From Marivita sp041725935 (GTDB lineage Bacteria > Pseudomonadota > Alphaproteobacteria > Rhodobacterales > Rhodobacteraceae): 64,000 nucleotides of DNA. The notes under the pieces are model-generated. The model had not been told where the DNA came from. It did no database searches and saw nothing but the letters and a program-made list of their open reading frames with translations. The position numbers and the translations under genes were made by a program. Location of the stretch: the NCBI GenBank assembly GCA_041725935.1, contig JBGRQD010000008.1, positions 1-64,000 on the forward strand, read 5' to 3'. Below, in pieces: positions 26,023-34,947 of the stretch. The stretch's first letter is position 1; every line of letters starts with the position of its first letter.

Positions 26023-28470
26023 TTAAAAGTCCTGCCAGACGCCATGCGGCGTTTCGATGGCCGCCCGCAGCTTGGCAACGACAGGTGTAGTCTCTTTGGA
26101 TGCTGTCTCGCTCTTGGCGTTCTCGGTCTCATCGCCTGCAACAAGAGGCTTTTTTGCCTGACGGACGCCCTCTTTCTGGACCCCCGCGTGACTGACAAAA
26201 TCGGCGAGACTGCTGGCATCCTTTGCTCTTCGGACCTGGAAGTGGCTGACAAGACCGGCGAGGTTGGTTGCGTCCTGCGCCATGCCCTGGCTTGCAGCAG
26301 TCGATTCCTCGACCATCGCCGCGTTTTGCTGGGTCACCTGGTCAAGCTGAGTCACCCCGATATTGATCTCGCTCAGACCCGAAGACTGCTCGGCGGCACC
26401 AGCGGCAATACCGGTCATCAGTTCAGAGATATGCGCCACGCGGCCAACGATGTTCTCGATGACTTCGCCCGCGCGGTTGACCTGATCGACCCCGGTGCGA
26501 ACATGCTGGCTGCTCGAGGTAATGAGCGTCTTGATTTCCTTGGCTGCGTCGGAGGACCGTTGGGCCAGAGCGCGCACTTCGGAGGCGACAACGGCAAATC
26601 CCTTGCCTGCATCACCCGCACGTGCCGCTTCGACCCCTGCGTTCAGCGCCAGAAGGTTGGTCTGGAATGCGATGTCTTCGATCGTGCCGCTGATGTTCGA
26701 AATCTTTTCGGAGGACCGCTGGATCTCTGTCATCTTGGAAACGGCAGCCTTCACGACCTTGCCGCTTTCTTCTGCTTCCGAGCGGGTTGTCTTGACGGTG
26801 GATTCCACCTCGACCGCGCCGCTGGCATTGGCCTTTACGCTGGTTGTCATTGCGTCGAGCGCTGCGGCGGTTTCTTCAAGCGCTGCAGCCTGGTTCTCTG
26901 TGCGGCGGGACAGATCGACAGAGGCGTTGCTGATTTCGTTTGACCGGGCACGGATGCTTTCGGCCACTTCGACCACCTGCGAGATAGTGGCGTTCAGCTG
27001 CTCGAGGGTCTGATTGTAATTGATGCGCAGCACCTCGTAGGTCTCGGCAAAGGCGGTATCAATCGGGGTCGAGAGGTTGCCGGCGGCAAGGCGGGTCATC
27101 CCGTCGCGCATGCCTTCAACCACGCGCTGCAGTTCCTCCTGTTGGCGGGCACGCTCGGCTTCCAGTTCGCGCTGTTGCAGCAAAAGACTGCGCTGGCGTT
27201 CAACAGCCTTGGCGATGTCGCCAAGTTCGTCGCGCCGGTCAATGTCGACCACTTCGGCATCAAGCGATCCATCGCCGATCCGGTGGATCGCGCCTGTGAC
27301 GCGGCTGAGCGGCTGAGTGATAGACCGCCCGATGAAGAAGCCCAGCAGTAGCGTGATGCCGACCGCAGCGAGCGTGACGAAGATCTGCCTGATCATAAGG
27401 GCGTTCACTTCTGCGAAGATCTCGGAATTGCCCTTCTCGACAACGAGCCCCCAGTGTTCGTCGAACAGATCTATTGGAACTGTAATCGCGTAGGCGCTTG
27501 GGTCAGCGTCGGGCGTGTCGCTCACGCGACGGACATCGGGAAGGATAGTTACCTCGGTTGACTCGAGCGCGGCGATAGCCTGCTGGCTCCGTGGCATGCT
27601 ATCCAGCAGCGCGAAAGCCTCGCCTCTGGTTGGTGGTGACGCGGCGCTGAAGTCCGAGCCAATGACATAGGCTTCGGTCTCGGGGCCGAAGGTAAGACCT
27701 TCCATCATGTATTCTTGGAGTTCATCATGATGCAGGTGAACTGCCAGCACTCCGATCGTAGACCCTTCTCCGCTTGTGATGGGTGCTCCGACAAAGCTCG
27801 AGATCGTTCCATTGAGCGGCTCGTATCCCTCATAATCCGCGAATTGTGCCTGACCGGCCGGAGAGGCCATGGCTTTATTGAAAACTTCAGCAAGTGAGGT
27901 GTTCGCCAAAGGTCCGTCAAGCAGGCGTGCACCGGGCACAATTTTTTGGTCGACAGATTGCACCACGACGCCTTGTGCGTTGATCACGAAGATGTCGTCA
28001 GACTCGGACGTTTCGGAAAAATCATACAAGAAGCGGATTAAATCACTTGCGTCGTCGGGTGCTCCATCCGGTCTCGACCCACCCGAGAACCCTGTGAATG
28101 TCGAGGAACGCTGCACGCTGCGAACGATCAGCGGCGACTTGGCCAGCTGCAAGGCAGAGCGTTCTGCCTGTTCAACCCAACCAACCACATTCTGCTTCAA
28201 TGTTTCGCCTTGCAGCACAAAGCGTTTCTCTTGGGCTTCGATCGCCTGATTGCGCATCTCCGTATAGCTCAGGAACTGGAGAACGGCGGCCACCACGATG
28301 CTGACGCCCCCGATGGCAAGCGGGATCTTTGTCTTGAGCTTCATTCGGGTGGTATCCATGACGTGCCTTCCTTGGGTTTGCTGTGCTCCCGGCTGGTTTG
28401 CAGGGGATTTGAATCTAATTCGTTGGAACAAGCCTTTGAGGGCGGGCTTGGATTCAGAAGAGTTCGACAT
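26023..28470 (-). CDS. Methyl-accepting chemotaxis protein
   Basis: About 815 residues. TM1 lies near 50-68 (IPLAIGGVSIVVAAVLQFL), then a ~290-residue periplasmic sensor of Cache-like size, TM2 (IFVTLAAVGITLLLGFFIG), HAMP, a second HAMP-like linker, and the signalling hairpin tip DIAFQTNLLALNAGVEAARAGDAGKGFAVVA. The C-terminus GVWQDF fits the W-x-x-F docking pentapeptide for CheR/CheB. ATG 28470 has GGGAGGT 5 bp upstream; ATG 28359, also with a good AAGGAAGG site, would place TM1 at the N-terminus. It is embedded in the che operon. Confidence 0.94.
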   Translation of the reverse strand: MSNSSESKPALKGLFQRIRFKSPANQPGAQQTQGRHVMDTTRMKLKTKIPLAIGGVSIVVAAVLQFLSYTEMRNQAIEAQEKRFVLQGETLKQNVVGWVEQAERSALQLAKSPLIVRSVQRSSTFTGFSGGSRPDGAPDDASDLIRFLYDFSETSESDDIFVINAQGVVVQSVDQKIVPGARLLDGPLANTSLAEVFNKAMASPAGQAQFADYEGYEPLNGTISSFVGAPITSGEGSTIGVLAVHLHHDELQEYMMEGLTFGPETEAYVIGSDFSAASPPTRGEAFALLDSMPRSQQAIAALESTEVTILPDVRRVSDTPDADPSAYAITVPIDLFDEHWGLVVEKGNSEIFAEVNALMIRQIFVTLAAVGITLLLGFFIGRSITQPLSRVTGAIHRIGDGSLDAEVVDIDRRDELGDIAKAVERQRSLLLQQRELEAERARQQEELQRVVEGMRDGMTRLAAGNLSTPIDTAFAETYEVLRINYNQTLEQLNATISQVVEVAESIRARSNEISNASVDLSRRTENQAAALEETAAALDAMTTSVKANASGAVEVESTVKTTRSEAEESGKVVKAAVSKMTEIQRSSEKISNISGTIEDIAFQTNLLALNAGVEAARAGDAGKGFAVVASEVRALAQRSSDAAKEIKTLITSSSQHVRTGVDQVNRAGEVIENIVGRVAHISELMTGIAAGAAEQSSGLSEINIGVTQLDQVTQQNAAMVEESTAASQGMAQDATNLAGLVSHFQVRRAKDASSLADFVSHAGVQKEGVRQAKKPLVAGDETENAKSETASKETTPVVAKLRAAIETPHGVWQDF

Positions 28471-28792
28471 TGTGACCTCCCGTGTCATGCGGGGTTTCGT
28501 GAAGCCGTGCTCGAACCGCGCCGAGCCGCAGCGGTGAGGTCAGCCGCTGGGTGTCGGTGAGGATGAGCCCGTCAAGTTCGGGTGTGTGCGCAAGCGTGTC
28601 GAGAAGGACCGACAGGTCGCCCAGCATCTGGTCGAGAAGGTCGATGCTTTGGAAATCACTGTGCCATTCAGGAGCAGACAGCTTTATGGCTGCGCTTTCG
28701 ACCGTGTCGACAAGACGACGGCACCGCTCGATTTCCAGCGCGGCGCGCTGCAGGAATTCGGCGGCAGAGAGAGAAGCAAGTGCAGTCATCAC
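28454..28792 (-). CDS. Small helical Che-operon protein with DxxxQ motif (possible CheY phosphatase)
   Basis: A 112-residue all-helical protein. The central segment SDFQSIDLLDQMLGDLSVLL carries D51-x-x-x-Q55, the catalytic pattern of CheZ-type phosphatases, in a helix flanked by hydrophobics as in enteric CheZ. It is much shorter than E. coli CheZ. It starts with an ATGA overlap on cheY, and mcp begins within its last codons. No other CheY phosphatase (CheZ, CheC, FliY) is visible in the window. The function is inferred; the gene itself is well supported by operon structure. Confidence 0.75.
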   Translation of the reverse strand: MMTALASLSAAEFLQRAALEIERCRRLVDTVESAAIKLSAPEWHSDFQSIDLLDQMLGDLSVLLDTLAHTPELDGLILTDTQRLTSPLRLGAVRARLHETPHDTGGHNVELF

Positions 28793-29178
28793 AGGCGCTT
28801 TCCAATGACCTGCTCCATTGCAGAGCGAAGCTTGGGTGTGTCGAAAGGCTTGGCGACCAGATTGTTGAGACGGAGCGCCTGGCCCTTCTGAATGATGTCA
28901 GGCGAGGGTGTGCCGGTGATGACGATAAAGCCGATATTGGCCGTCGCGGGCTGACGCCTCAGCGCCTCGAGAAGCTGTAGCCCGTTCATGCCGGGCATAT
29001 TCATGTCGCACAGCACAAGGTGCACGGGATTTGCTGAAAGCTTGGCGAGTGCGACCTTCGGATCTGCTTCGGCCGAGTAATGAATGACGCCCATTTCATC
29101 GAGAGCGTTGACGACAAGCGCCCGGCTGACGCCCATATCGTCGACCACCATGACCCGGATGTTTTCTCGAACACTCAT
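28789..29178 (-). CDS. cheY: Chemotaxis response regulator CheY (second che-operon copy)
   Basis: A 129-residue single receiver domain: acidic pair Asp13-Asp14, phospho-acceptor Asp58 in LCDMNMPGMNG, the switch Thr in VITGTP, and Lys in LVAKPF. It overlaps cheR upstream and the DxxxQ gene downstream by 4 bp each. It could be the motor-binding CheY or the phosphate sink; sequence alone does not tell. Confidence 0.92.
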   Translation of the reverse strand: MSVRENIRVMVVDDMGVSRALVVNALDEMGVIHYSAEADPKVALAKLSANPVHLVLCDMNMPGMNGLQLLEALRRQPATANIGFIVITGTPSPDIIQKGQALRLNNLVAKPFDTPKLRSAMEQVIGKRL

Positions 29179-30098
29179 TGCGTGGCTCCTGTGCTGTCAG
29201 ATGTCTGCCGGTCGCCATTGTTTTGCGGCAGAACGCGATAGGCGGTGATGCCGACGTTCTGCAGCCGCGCCTCTGCGGGGCCGATGATCCGTTCGGAATG
29301 ACCGATGAAAAGATGTGCGCCGGGTCGCATGATGCCGGCGAACCGCTGCCAGAGACGTTCCTGAATGCCGTTGCTGAAATAGATCGCGACGTTGCGGCAG
29401 AAGATCACGTCAAAGGGTCCGCGTATCGGCCAGTCACCGATCAGGTTAAGCGGCGCAAAGGTGACAAGCGCGCGCGCAGCCTGAGATATGCGAAAGCCGT
29501 TGCCCATGGGCTCGGCTTCGGTGAACCGCGACACAAGGGGCTCCCCGATGGCGGTGCGTTCAGCCGTCGGATAAAGAGCGTCCTGGCCTCTTGCGATCAT
29601 CTTCGGGTCGATATCCGTGGCAAGAATCCGAATGTCGAACCGCGCCGCGTCAGGGCAAAGCGAAAGCACCGTCAGTGCAAGCGAGTAGGGCTCCTGACCC
29701 GAGGAACAGCCGGCCGACCAGAGCCTGACCCGGGACCCGCGCCGCGCGGCTTCGATGAGCGGCGGCAATACCAGGCTGGAAAGAAGGTCAAAGTGGTGCC
29801 GTTCCCTAAAGAAATGCGTCACGTTCGTTGTAAGCGCCGATAGCATCTCTGTCCGCTCCGGTAGCCCGGCCGCGCTTTCGACATGATCGCAATAGGCGCC
29901 GAAATCCGCGAGACCAAGCAGGCGGACCCGCCGCAGAAGCCGGGAATAGACCAAATCCTTTTTGGCCTGAGGCAGCTGGATGCCGTAGTCGTCCTGAACG
30001 CGGCTGGCGATCCGATCAAAATCAGCCTGGCTCATTGGAATTGAGCCGGTCGCGTCAGGAAATGTCCCTGCAACCGGGTTTGTTTGAGTTTCGATCAT
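29175..30098 (-). CDS. cheR: Chemoreceptor methyltransferase CheR
   Basis: A 307-residue protein. The N-terminal helical domain (FDRIASRVQDDYGIQLPQAKKDLVYSRLLRR) is followed by TTNVTHFFRERHHFDLL and the SAM-binding RLWSAGCSSGQEPYSLAL, then FDVIFCRNVAIYF. It transfers methyl groups to receptor glutamates. It overlaps cheW and cheY by 4 bp. Confidence 0.95.
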   Translation of the reverse strand: MIETQTNPVAGTFPDATGSIPMSQADFDRIASRVQDDYGIQLPQAKKDLVYSRLLRRVRLLGLADFGAYCDHVESAAGLPERTEMLSALTTNVTHFFRERHHFDLLSSLVLPPLIEAARRGSRVRLWSAGCSSGQEPYSLALTVLSLCPDAARFDIRILATDIDPKMIARGQDALYPTAERTAIGEPLVSRFTEAEPMGNGFRISQAARALVTFAPLNLIGDWPIRGPFDVIFCRNVAIYFSNGIQERLWQRFAGIMRPGAHLFIGHSERIIGPAEARLQNVGITAYRVLPQNNGDRQTSDSTGATQ

Positions 30099-30571
30099 GC
30101 GGGCACCGGCATCCGACGCTGGATCAGCGACGGCAGGTCAATCACGCGGCTCATGCCTTCCTGAAGCGGTACGAGACCCGAGATGTGGCTCTGCGCCGAC
30201 CCACCGAGCATATCCGGGGCGTCCTGGATGTCGGCTCGCGGGAACGAGACGATCTCGGACACGGATTGCACCAGAAGCCCGATGGTCTGCGTTCCGTTCA
30301 TCGCTATGACAATGACGTTGCGCTCTGAATCGGCCGTGACGCCAAGCGCGAAACAACGCGCGAGATCAAAAACCGGGATCACGGCGCCTCGCAGGTTGGT
30401 CACGCCAAGCACCTCTTCAGGCGCGTGCGGAAGCGGGGTGACCGCGCTCTGCCCACGGATTTCGCGAACATGGCGAATATCGAGCGAAAAGCTTTGTCCT
30501 CCCGAGGTGAAGATCACGAATTCGACCTCGCCGGTGTGGTCTGCTACGTCCTGCATCTTGGGCGTCTCCAT
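30095..30571 (-). CDS. cheW: Chemotaxis coupling protein CheW
   Basis: About 158 residues. It has VIFTSGGQSFSLDIRHVREIRG, LGVTNLRGAVIPVFDLARCF and IGLLVQSVSEIV, the SH3-like CheW fold. It couples receptors to CheA. ATG 30571 overlaps the cheA stop by one base; the TTG just before it is not needed. Confidence 0.95.
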   Translation of the reverse strand: METPKMQDVADHTGEVEFVIFTSGGQSFSLDIRHVREIRGQSAVTPLPHAPEEVLGVTNLRGAVIPVFDLARCFALGVTADSERNVIVIAMNGTQTIGLLVQSVSEIVSFPRADIQDAPDMLGGSAQSHISGLVPLQEGMSRVIDLPSLIQRRMPVPA

Positions 30572-32712
30572 CAAGTGGGGGATACGGCGCGCTGGCCGGC
30601 CCCGTGGGTCTGTTCGACGATTGCGTCGGGATCGAGGATGAGGGCGATCTGGCCGTCACCGAGAACGGTCGCAGCCGAAACACCCGGCACATGGCCGTAG
30701 TTGCTCTCGAGTCCCTTGATCACGACCTGTCGCTGGTCGTGGACCCGGTCCACGAGCAAGGCGCAGGTCCCGCGCGCCTCGGTCTCGACAAGCAGGAGCA
30801 ACATGGGCGCGTCCGCGTCGATGGCGCGGGCGATGCCAAGATTTGCCGCAAGGTCGATGACCGGAACAAAGCGACCGCGGATCGAGAGAAGCTGTTCGTT
30901 CGGACCGACCGGCTGCACTTCGCCAGCCATGGGGCGGATCGTCTCGAGCACGGCGGAAATCGGCACGAGCATGCTGATATTGCCGACCGAGATCAGCATT
31001 CCGTCCAACACGGCGAGGGTCAGGGGCAGGGCTATGGTAAATTCGGTTCCCTTGCCGGGGCGCGAGACGATGTTGACCCGGCCGCCAAGCGACTGGACGG
31101 CCGTGCGCACCACGTCCAGTCCGACACCGCGACCAGACAGCAGCGAGGTTGACGAGGCAGTGGAAAAGCCTGGCAGGAAGATGAGGTTGTCGATCTCGGT
31201 TTCGGTTAGGTCTGCGTCCTCTGGCACGAGACCTTTCTTGACAGCGACGCCCAGAACCTTGTCGCGATCAAGCCCGGCACCGTCATCTCGGATGGTGATG
31301 ACGACGCTGCCTGAACGGTGCGCTGCCGACAGCCAGATCGTGCCGACTGGATCTTTGCCGTTCTCGCTGCGAGTTTCGGGCGTTTCGAGGCCATGGTCTA
31401 CCGAATTGCGGATCATGTGAGTGAGAGGGTCGGCAAGGCGCTCGATCACTGTTTTGTCGACCTCGGTGCCTTCACCGATCATCACAAGCTGCGCCTGCTT
31501 GTCGGTGTCGTCAGCCGCTTCGCGCACAATGCGGGACATGCGCTGGAACAGCGGCTTCACCGGCTGAGCACGGATGGCCATAACGGCCTCCTGGATGTCG
31601 CGTGCAAGCAGCCGGTAGCTTTCCACATGAACGGCCATATCCGCGTCGTGGTTAAGCTGGAGGTCGTCGACCCGCTGCGCGATCATTGACTGGTTGATGA
31701 TCAACTCGCCCACAGCATTGAACAGCCGTTCGATCCTGTCGAGATCAACCCGCAGCGTCGGACGCGGCGCATCAGGTGCCTTGGCGGCAGAGGCGGTTTC
31801 GACCATGCCGATATCGGCGGCCTCTGGCGGCGGTGCAGCTTCCAGAAGAGCGGTGGCGGTGTCTGCCATGCTCGTGCTTTCGGCTTTTTCCTGCGTATTC
31901 TGCTCGGGCACGTCATTGTCCTTTGCATCTATGGTGAGATCACAGAGGCCATCGACGAACTCGAAGACCTCCTCGATTGCCTCACTTCGGGCTTCGGTTG
32001 CGAGGCGCAGGTTCCACGAAAGCGCGGGCTGAACGATCTCGGGCGCGCTCCAGTGCGGCAGCGTCGACAGGTCTACGTCGGACTCGAGCGATCCAAGCTC
32101 TGCGAGATGCGAAATCAGAAAAGCGGGCTCGTGACCATTTTCATAAAGCGCAGGATGCGGCCGGAAGCAGATGTGATAGCTTTGCGGGCTCGCCGACATC
32201 AGGTCGCCGATGTCGAGAGACAGTGCCGGGAAGTCGAAAAGAGGCGCATCGAGGGTCTGTGCCGGCTCTGTTCCATCAGGCTCTGCCGTCACAGAGTCCG
32301 CCGCGTCTGGCGCATTTGCCTCAAGACAGGCATCAAGACAGGCATCAAGAGCCGCCAGTGCTGCGTCCGTGACCGCGCTGTCAGTGCTTTGTTCTTTGCG
32401 GGCCGCTTCGACAAGGACAGCAAGATGGTCAGCCGATCTCTGAACGACTCGGAAGAGATCGGGCGTCAATTCAAGCCGGTCGCTGCGGACCTCGTCCAGA
32501 ACGGTCTCGTAGCGATGCGCAAATCCGACCAGCTCTTCGAGCGCGAACGCGCCGGCACTGCCCTTGATGGAATGGACAGCGCGGAAAATCGAGTGAACGA
32601 TTTCGTTGTCGGGTGTCCCGGTGTTCAGCCGGACCAGATCATCCGATAGCGACGCTAGAAGATCCTCGGCTTCCTCGAAGAACAGGTCGCGGAAGGATTC
32701 GTTGCCCGCCAT
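30571..32712 (-). CDS. cheA: Chemotaxis histidine kinase CheA
   Basis: A 713-residue protein. The P1 Hpt domain has phospho-His47 in FRAVHSIKGSAG. A long acidic linker/P2 region (~130-310) is poorly conserved. The P3 dimerisation helix is near 330, the P4 ATPase has MIRNSVDHGLETPETR, DDGAGLD and SGRGVGLDVV, and the P5 CheW-like domain is at the C-terminus. It phosphorylates the two CheY proteins. It begins 1 bp after the upstream cheY. Confidence 0.96.
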   Translation of the reverse strand: MAGNESFRDLFFEEAEDLLASLSDDLVRLNTGTPDNEIVHSIFRAVHSIKGSAGAFALEELVGFAHRYETVLDEVRSDRLELTPDLFRVVQRSADHLAVLVEAARKEQSTDSAVTDAALAALDACLDACLEANAPDAADSVTAEPDGTEPAQTLDAPLFDFPALSLDIGDLMSASPQSYHICFRPHPALYENGHEPAFLISHLAELGSLESDVDLSTLPHWSAPEIVQPALSWNLRLATEARSEAIEEVFEFVDGLCDLTIDAKDNDVPEQNTQEKAESTSMADTATALLEAAPPPEAADIGMVETASAAKAPDAPRPTLRVDLDRIERLFNAVGELIINQSMIAQRVDDLQLNHDADMAVHVESYRLLARDIQEAVMAIRAQPVKPLFQRMSRIVREAADDTDKQAQLVMIGEGTEVDKTVIERLADPLTHMIRNSVDHGLETPETRSENGKDPVGTIWLSAAHRSGSVVITIRDDGAGLDRDKVLGVAVKKGLVPEDADLTETEIDNLIFLPGFSTASSTSLLSGRGVGLDVVRTAVQSLGGRVNIVSRPGKGTEFTIALPLTLAVLDGMLISVGNISMLVPISAVLETIRPMAGEVQPVGPNEQLLSIRGRFVPVIDLAANLGIARAIDADAPMLLLLVETEARGTCALLVDRVHDQRQVVIKGLESNYGHVPGVSAATVLGDGQIALILDPDAIVEQTHGAGQRAVSPT

Positions 32713-32713
32713 C

Positions 32714-33085
32714 TCACGAAGCTCCCGTGACGCGACGAATGACTTGAACCAGCGCCTGATCGTCGAACGGTTTTCCGATCCACCCTGTGGCGCCCGCGTC
32801 GCGAGCGCGCGCCTTGAATTCGGTGGCCGTTTCCGTAGTCAGAACGAGGATCGGAACCCTGCGATTGGCAACGTCCTTTCGGATCGCCTCGATGACGCCG
32901 AAACCGTCCATATGGGGCATGTTGATGTCGGTGATGACCACGTCGGGGCGTAGCTCTTCGAACCGCCGCACCCCCTCGACCCCGTCCTCAGCCAGTTCGC
33001 AGGAAAACCCGGCCGCATCGAGCGCCTGGCGCACCATGCTGCGGATTGTTCGCGAATCGTCGATCGCCAGAACCATGATGCTCAT
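32714..33085 (-). CDS. cheY: Chemotaxis response regulator CheY (first che-operon copy)
   Basis: A 123-residue receiver domain: Asp9-Asp10, phospho-acceptor Asp53 in ITDINMPHMDG, TTE at the switch position and Lys in WIGKPF. ATG 33085 overlaps the stop of the STAS gene; the longer frame to 33196 is antisense-like. Its position before cheA matches the first CheY of rhizobial and rhodobacterial che operons. Confidence 0.93.
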   Translation of the reverse strand: MSIMVLAIDDSRTIRSMVRQALDAAGFSCELAEDGVEGVRRFEELRPDVVITDINMPHMDGFGVIEAIRKDVANRRVPILVLTTETATEFKARARDAGATGWIGKPFDDQALVQVIRRVTGAS

Positions 33086-33441
33086 TGCATTTCCTTCATG
33101 CCGATCATGTCGGGTCGAAGCCCCAGCAGCGGCAGTACGCCAGCGACGGCCTCGGGAAGGTCCACCAAGGTGAAGGACAGCTTCCGCTGTTGCCAATCAC
33201 TCTGCGCTGCCAGAAGCAGTTGCAGGAGGAGCGTATCGGCGCGCCGGACCTGCGCGGCCGAAATCACCACGGCCGAGCCGATGTTGTCGGCAAGGAAAGC
33301 CTGCAGGTGCAGCAGGTCATCCTGATCCGGGGTCTCGGGCAAGTCGTAATGCGCACATCTTTTCGAGCGGAACTTTGGTGGCGGGTTGGTGGCGGCCCCG
33401 GGAATCTCCGGCGCGCTGGATGTCTGGACGAGTATGGTCAT
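33082..33441 (-). CDS. STAS-domain protein, first gene of the che operon
   Basis: A 119-residue protein. After a ~45-residue polar N-terminus it has LLHLQAFLADNIGSAVVISAAQVRRADTLLLQLLLAAQSDWQQRKL and ending LVDLPEAVAGVLPLLGL, the alpha/beta STAS pattern, but without the usual phosphorylatable Ser after Asp (it reads ADTLLL). ATG 33441 has AAGGGG 6 bp upstream; the frame opens at 33462. Its place before cheY-cheA is the place of the small CheS/Orf2 protein of Sinorhizobium meliloti, a comparison made from memory. Confidence 0.8.
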   Translation of the reverse strand: MTILVQTSSAPEIPGAATNPPPKFRSKRCAHYDLPETPDQDDLLHLQAFLADNIGSAVVISAAQVRRADTLLLQLLLAAQSDWQQRKLSFTLVDLPEAVAGVLPLLGLRPDMIGMKEMQ

Positions 33442-33464
33442 CGGCAGCCCCTTGCTTTTCACTT

Positions 33465-33497
33465 TTGCGAAAATAACACCAGTTTACTTTTTCGCAA
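33465..33497. promoter_or_regulatory. Che operon promoter region with inverted TTGCGAAAA boxes
   Basis: TTGCGAAAA at 33465-33473 and its complement TTTTCGCAA at 33489-33497 face each other across 15 bp. The minus-strand copy ends 47 bp before the STAS gene start, near the 48 bp seen for flgI and fliI. Confidence 0.65.
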
Positions 33498-33613
33498 GAC
33501 AATCTTCTGCGCTTGGAGGATCAGCCGTCAGATTCACGAAGACAGGGGGTAAAGCACTAAAAGCCTTAGTTTTATACAGAACTCTATCTCCCTACGGAAT
33601 TACGCCTGTGCCT

Positions 33614-33622
33614 TTTTCGCAA
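33614..33622 (-). promoter_or_regulatory. Additional TTGCGAAAA box upstream of the che operon
   Basis: TTTTCGCAA on the plus strand, an exact box on the minus strand, 172 bp before the STAS gene and 95 bp before the divergent PAS gene. The surrounding 33498-33717 interval holds no gene. Confidence 0.5.
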
Positions 33623-33717
33623 CATTGCAGCACGCCATCAGTATCGACAGATGCCGAATCGCGCGTTAGAAAGAAATTTGTGAAAAACAAAATAAACCAG
33701 AATCAGGAGTCTCCGCG

Positions 33718-34947
33718 ATGCTTGACAGTGTTCAGGTCCAGGATGTGGAAGTGCCGTTCGGAATTGACGAGATTTTCTTTTCCCGTACCGACGGGCGCGG
33801 GGTCATTGAGGCAGGAAACTCCGTCTTCCAGCGTGTCTCCGGCTACTCTTGGGACCGGTTGATCAACGCGCCGCACAAGCTGATCCGTCATCCGGAAATG
33901 CCCAAAGGGGTCTTCCATCTGTTCTGGGAGCGGATCAAGGCAGGCCAGCCGACCGGGGCCTATGTCTGCAACAGTTCCTCGGATGGCCGCTTCTACTGGG
34001 TCTTTGCGGTGATCGTGCCGCAGGAGAACGGGTATCTGTCCGTGCGGATCAAGCCGACCTCCGAGATGTTGTACAAGGTCAAGGAGGTCTACGCCGAACT
34101 GCGGACGGCAGAAAAAATGGGCCGAGTGCCAGCAGACAGCGCAGAAAGCCTTGTGCAGCGGCTCGCCGAGCTTGGTTTTCCGAGCTACGATTCCTTTCAG
34201 GCCCGCGCGCTTGCGACGGAACTGCAGAACAGAGATCGGCAGCTTGGCGGGGCAGGGACATTGCGCTCCGAGACGCTTGCTGCGGCAGAAGCAGCCGATC
34301 AGATCGAGATTGCTCTAAATGGCATGCAGTCGATGTTCGCCGAGGCGCTGCGGATCGCCCTGAACCTCCGTATCGCCGCCTCGCAACTGGGTGAGCTTGG
34401 GCGACCTGTCAGCGCGATTTCGGACAACTATGCTCTTCTCGCGAACGACATGGTGGACTGGCTCAACACGCGAGCACTGGATGAAACAATCGGTTTCGGC
34501 GGCATCGCGCGGTCTGTCTCGGAAAACCTGTTCCTGCTCAATTCTGCGGATCTCCTGTCAGAAATGGCAGAAGCTTTTGCGAAAGACGAATCGTTGGGCG
34601 AAGGCGACGCATTTGCGGAACAGGCACGACTGAATGCGGTGGCGGCGGATTACGGCGATAAGGCTCAGGACTGCCAAATCCGCACCATGCGGCAAGCAGC
34701 GACCGTGGACAGCCACCTCGCAGAGATGCGCAAACATGTCACCGCGCTCAATTCCATCCGCATGTTGTGCCGGATCGAAGGTGCAACGCTTCGCCACACC
34801 GGTGTATCGCTGGACGAGATCGGGAGCCAGCTTGACGGGTTTCAAGACGAGATCGGCCGCCGTCTGGTAGGTATCACCTCGCTGGGGCAGCAGGTCCAAT
34901 GGACTACGTCACATGACCTGGGCGGCCAACAAAAAAGACGCGCGTGA
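33718..34947 (+). CDS. Aer-like PAS-domain protein without a recognisable MCP signalling tip
   Basis: A 409-residue protein. The N-terminal PAS (~15-115) has EIFFSRTDGRGVIEAGNSVFQRVSGYSWDRL, APHKLIRHPEMPKGVFHLFWERI and GRFYWVFA, closely following the redox sensor Aer. The remaining ~290 residues are helical, with NLRIAASQLGELGRPVSAISDNYALLA; this region vaguely recalls an MCP hairpin but lacks the conserved tip. No membrane segment is seen. CAGGAG precedes the ATG. It is divergent from the che operon and probably senses redox or energy state for it. Confidence 0.75.
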   Translation: MLDSVQVQDVEVPFGIDEIFFSRTDGRGVIEAGNSVFQRVSGYSWDRLINAPHKLIRHPEMPKGVFHLFWERIKAGQPTGAYVCNSSSDGRFYWVFAVIVPQENGYLSVRIKPTSEMLYKVKEVYAELRTAEKMGRVPADSAESLVQRLAELGFPSYDSFQARALATELQNRDRQLGGAGTLRSETLAAAEAADQIEIALNGMQSMFAEALRIALNLRIAASQLGELGRPVSAISDNYALLANDMVDWLNTRALDETIGFGGIARSVSENLFLLNSADLLSEMAEAFAKDESLGEGDAFAEQARLNAVAADYGDKAQDCQIRTMRQAATVDSHLAEMRKHVTALNSIRMLCRIEGATLRHTGVSLDEIGSQLDGFQDEIGRRLVGITSLGQQVQWTTSHDLGGQQKRRA

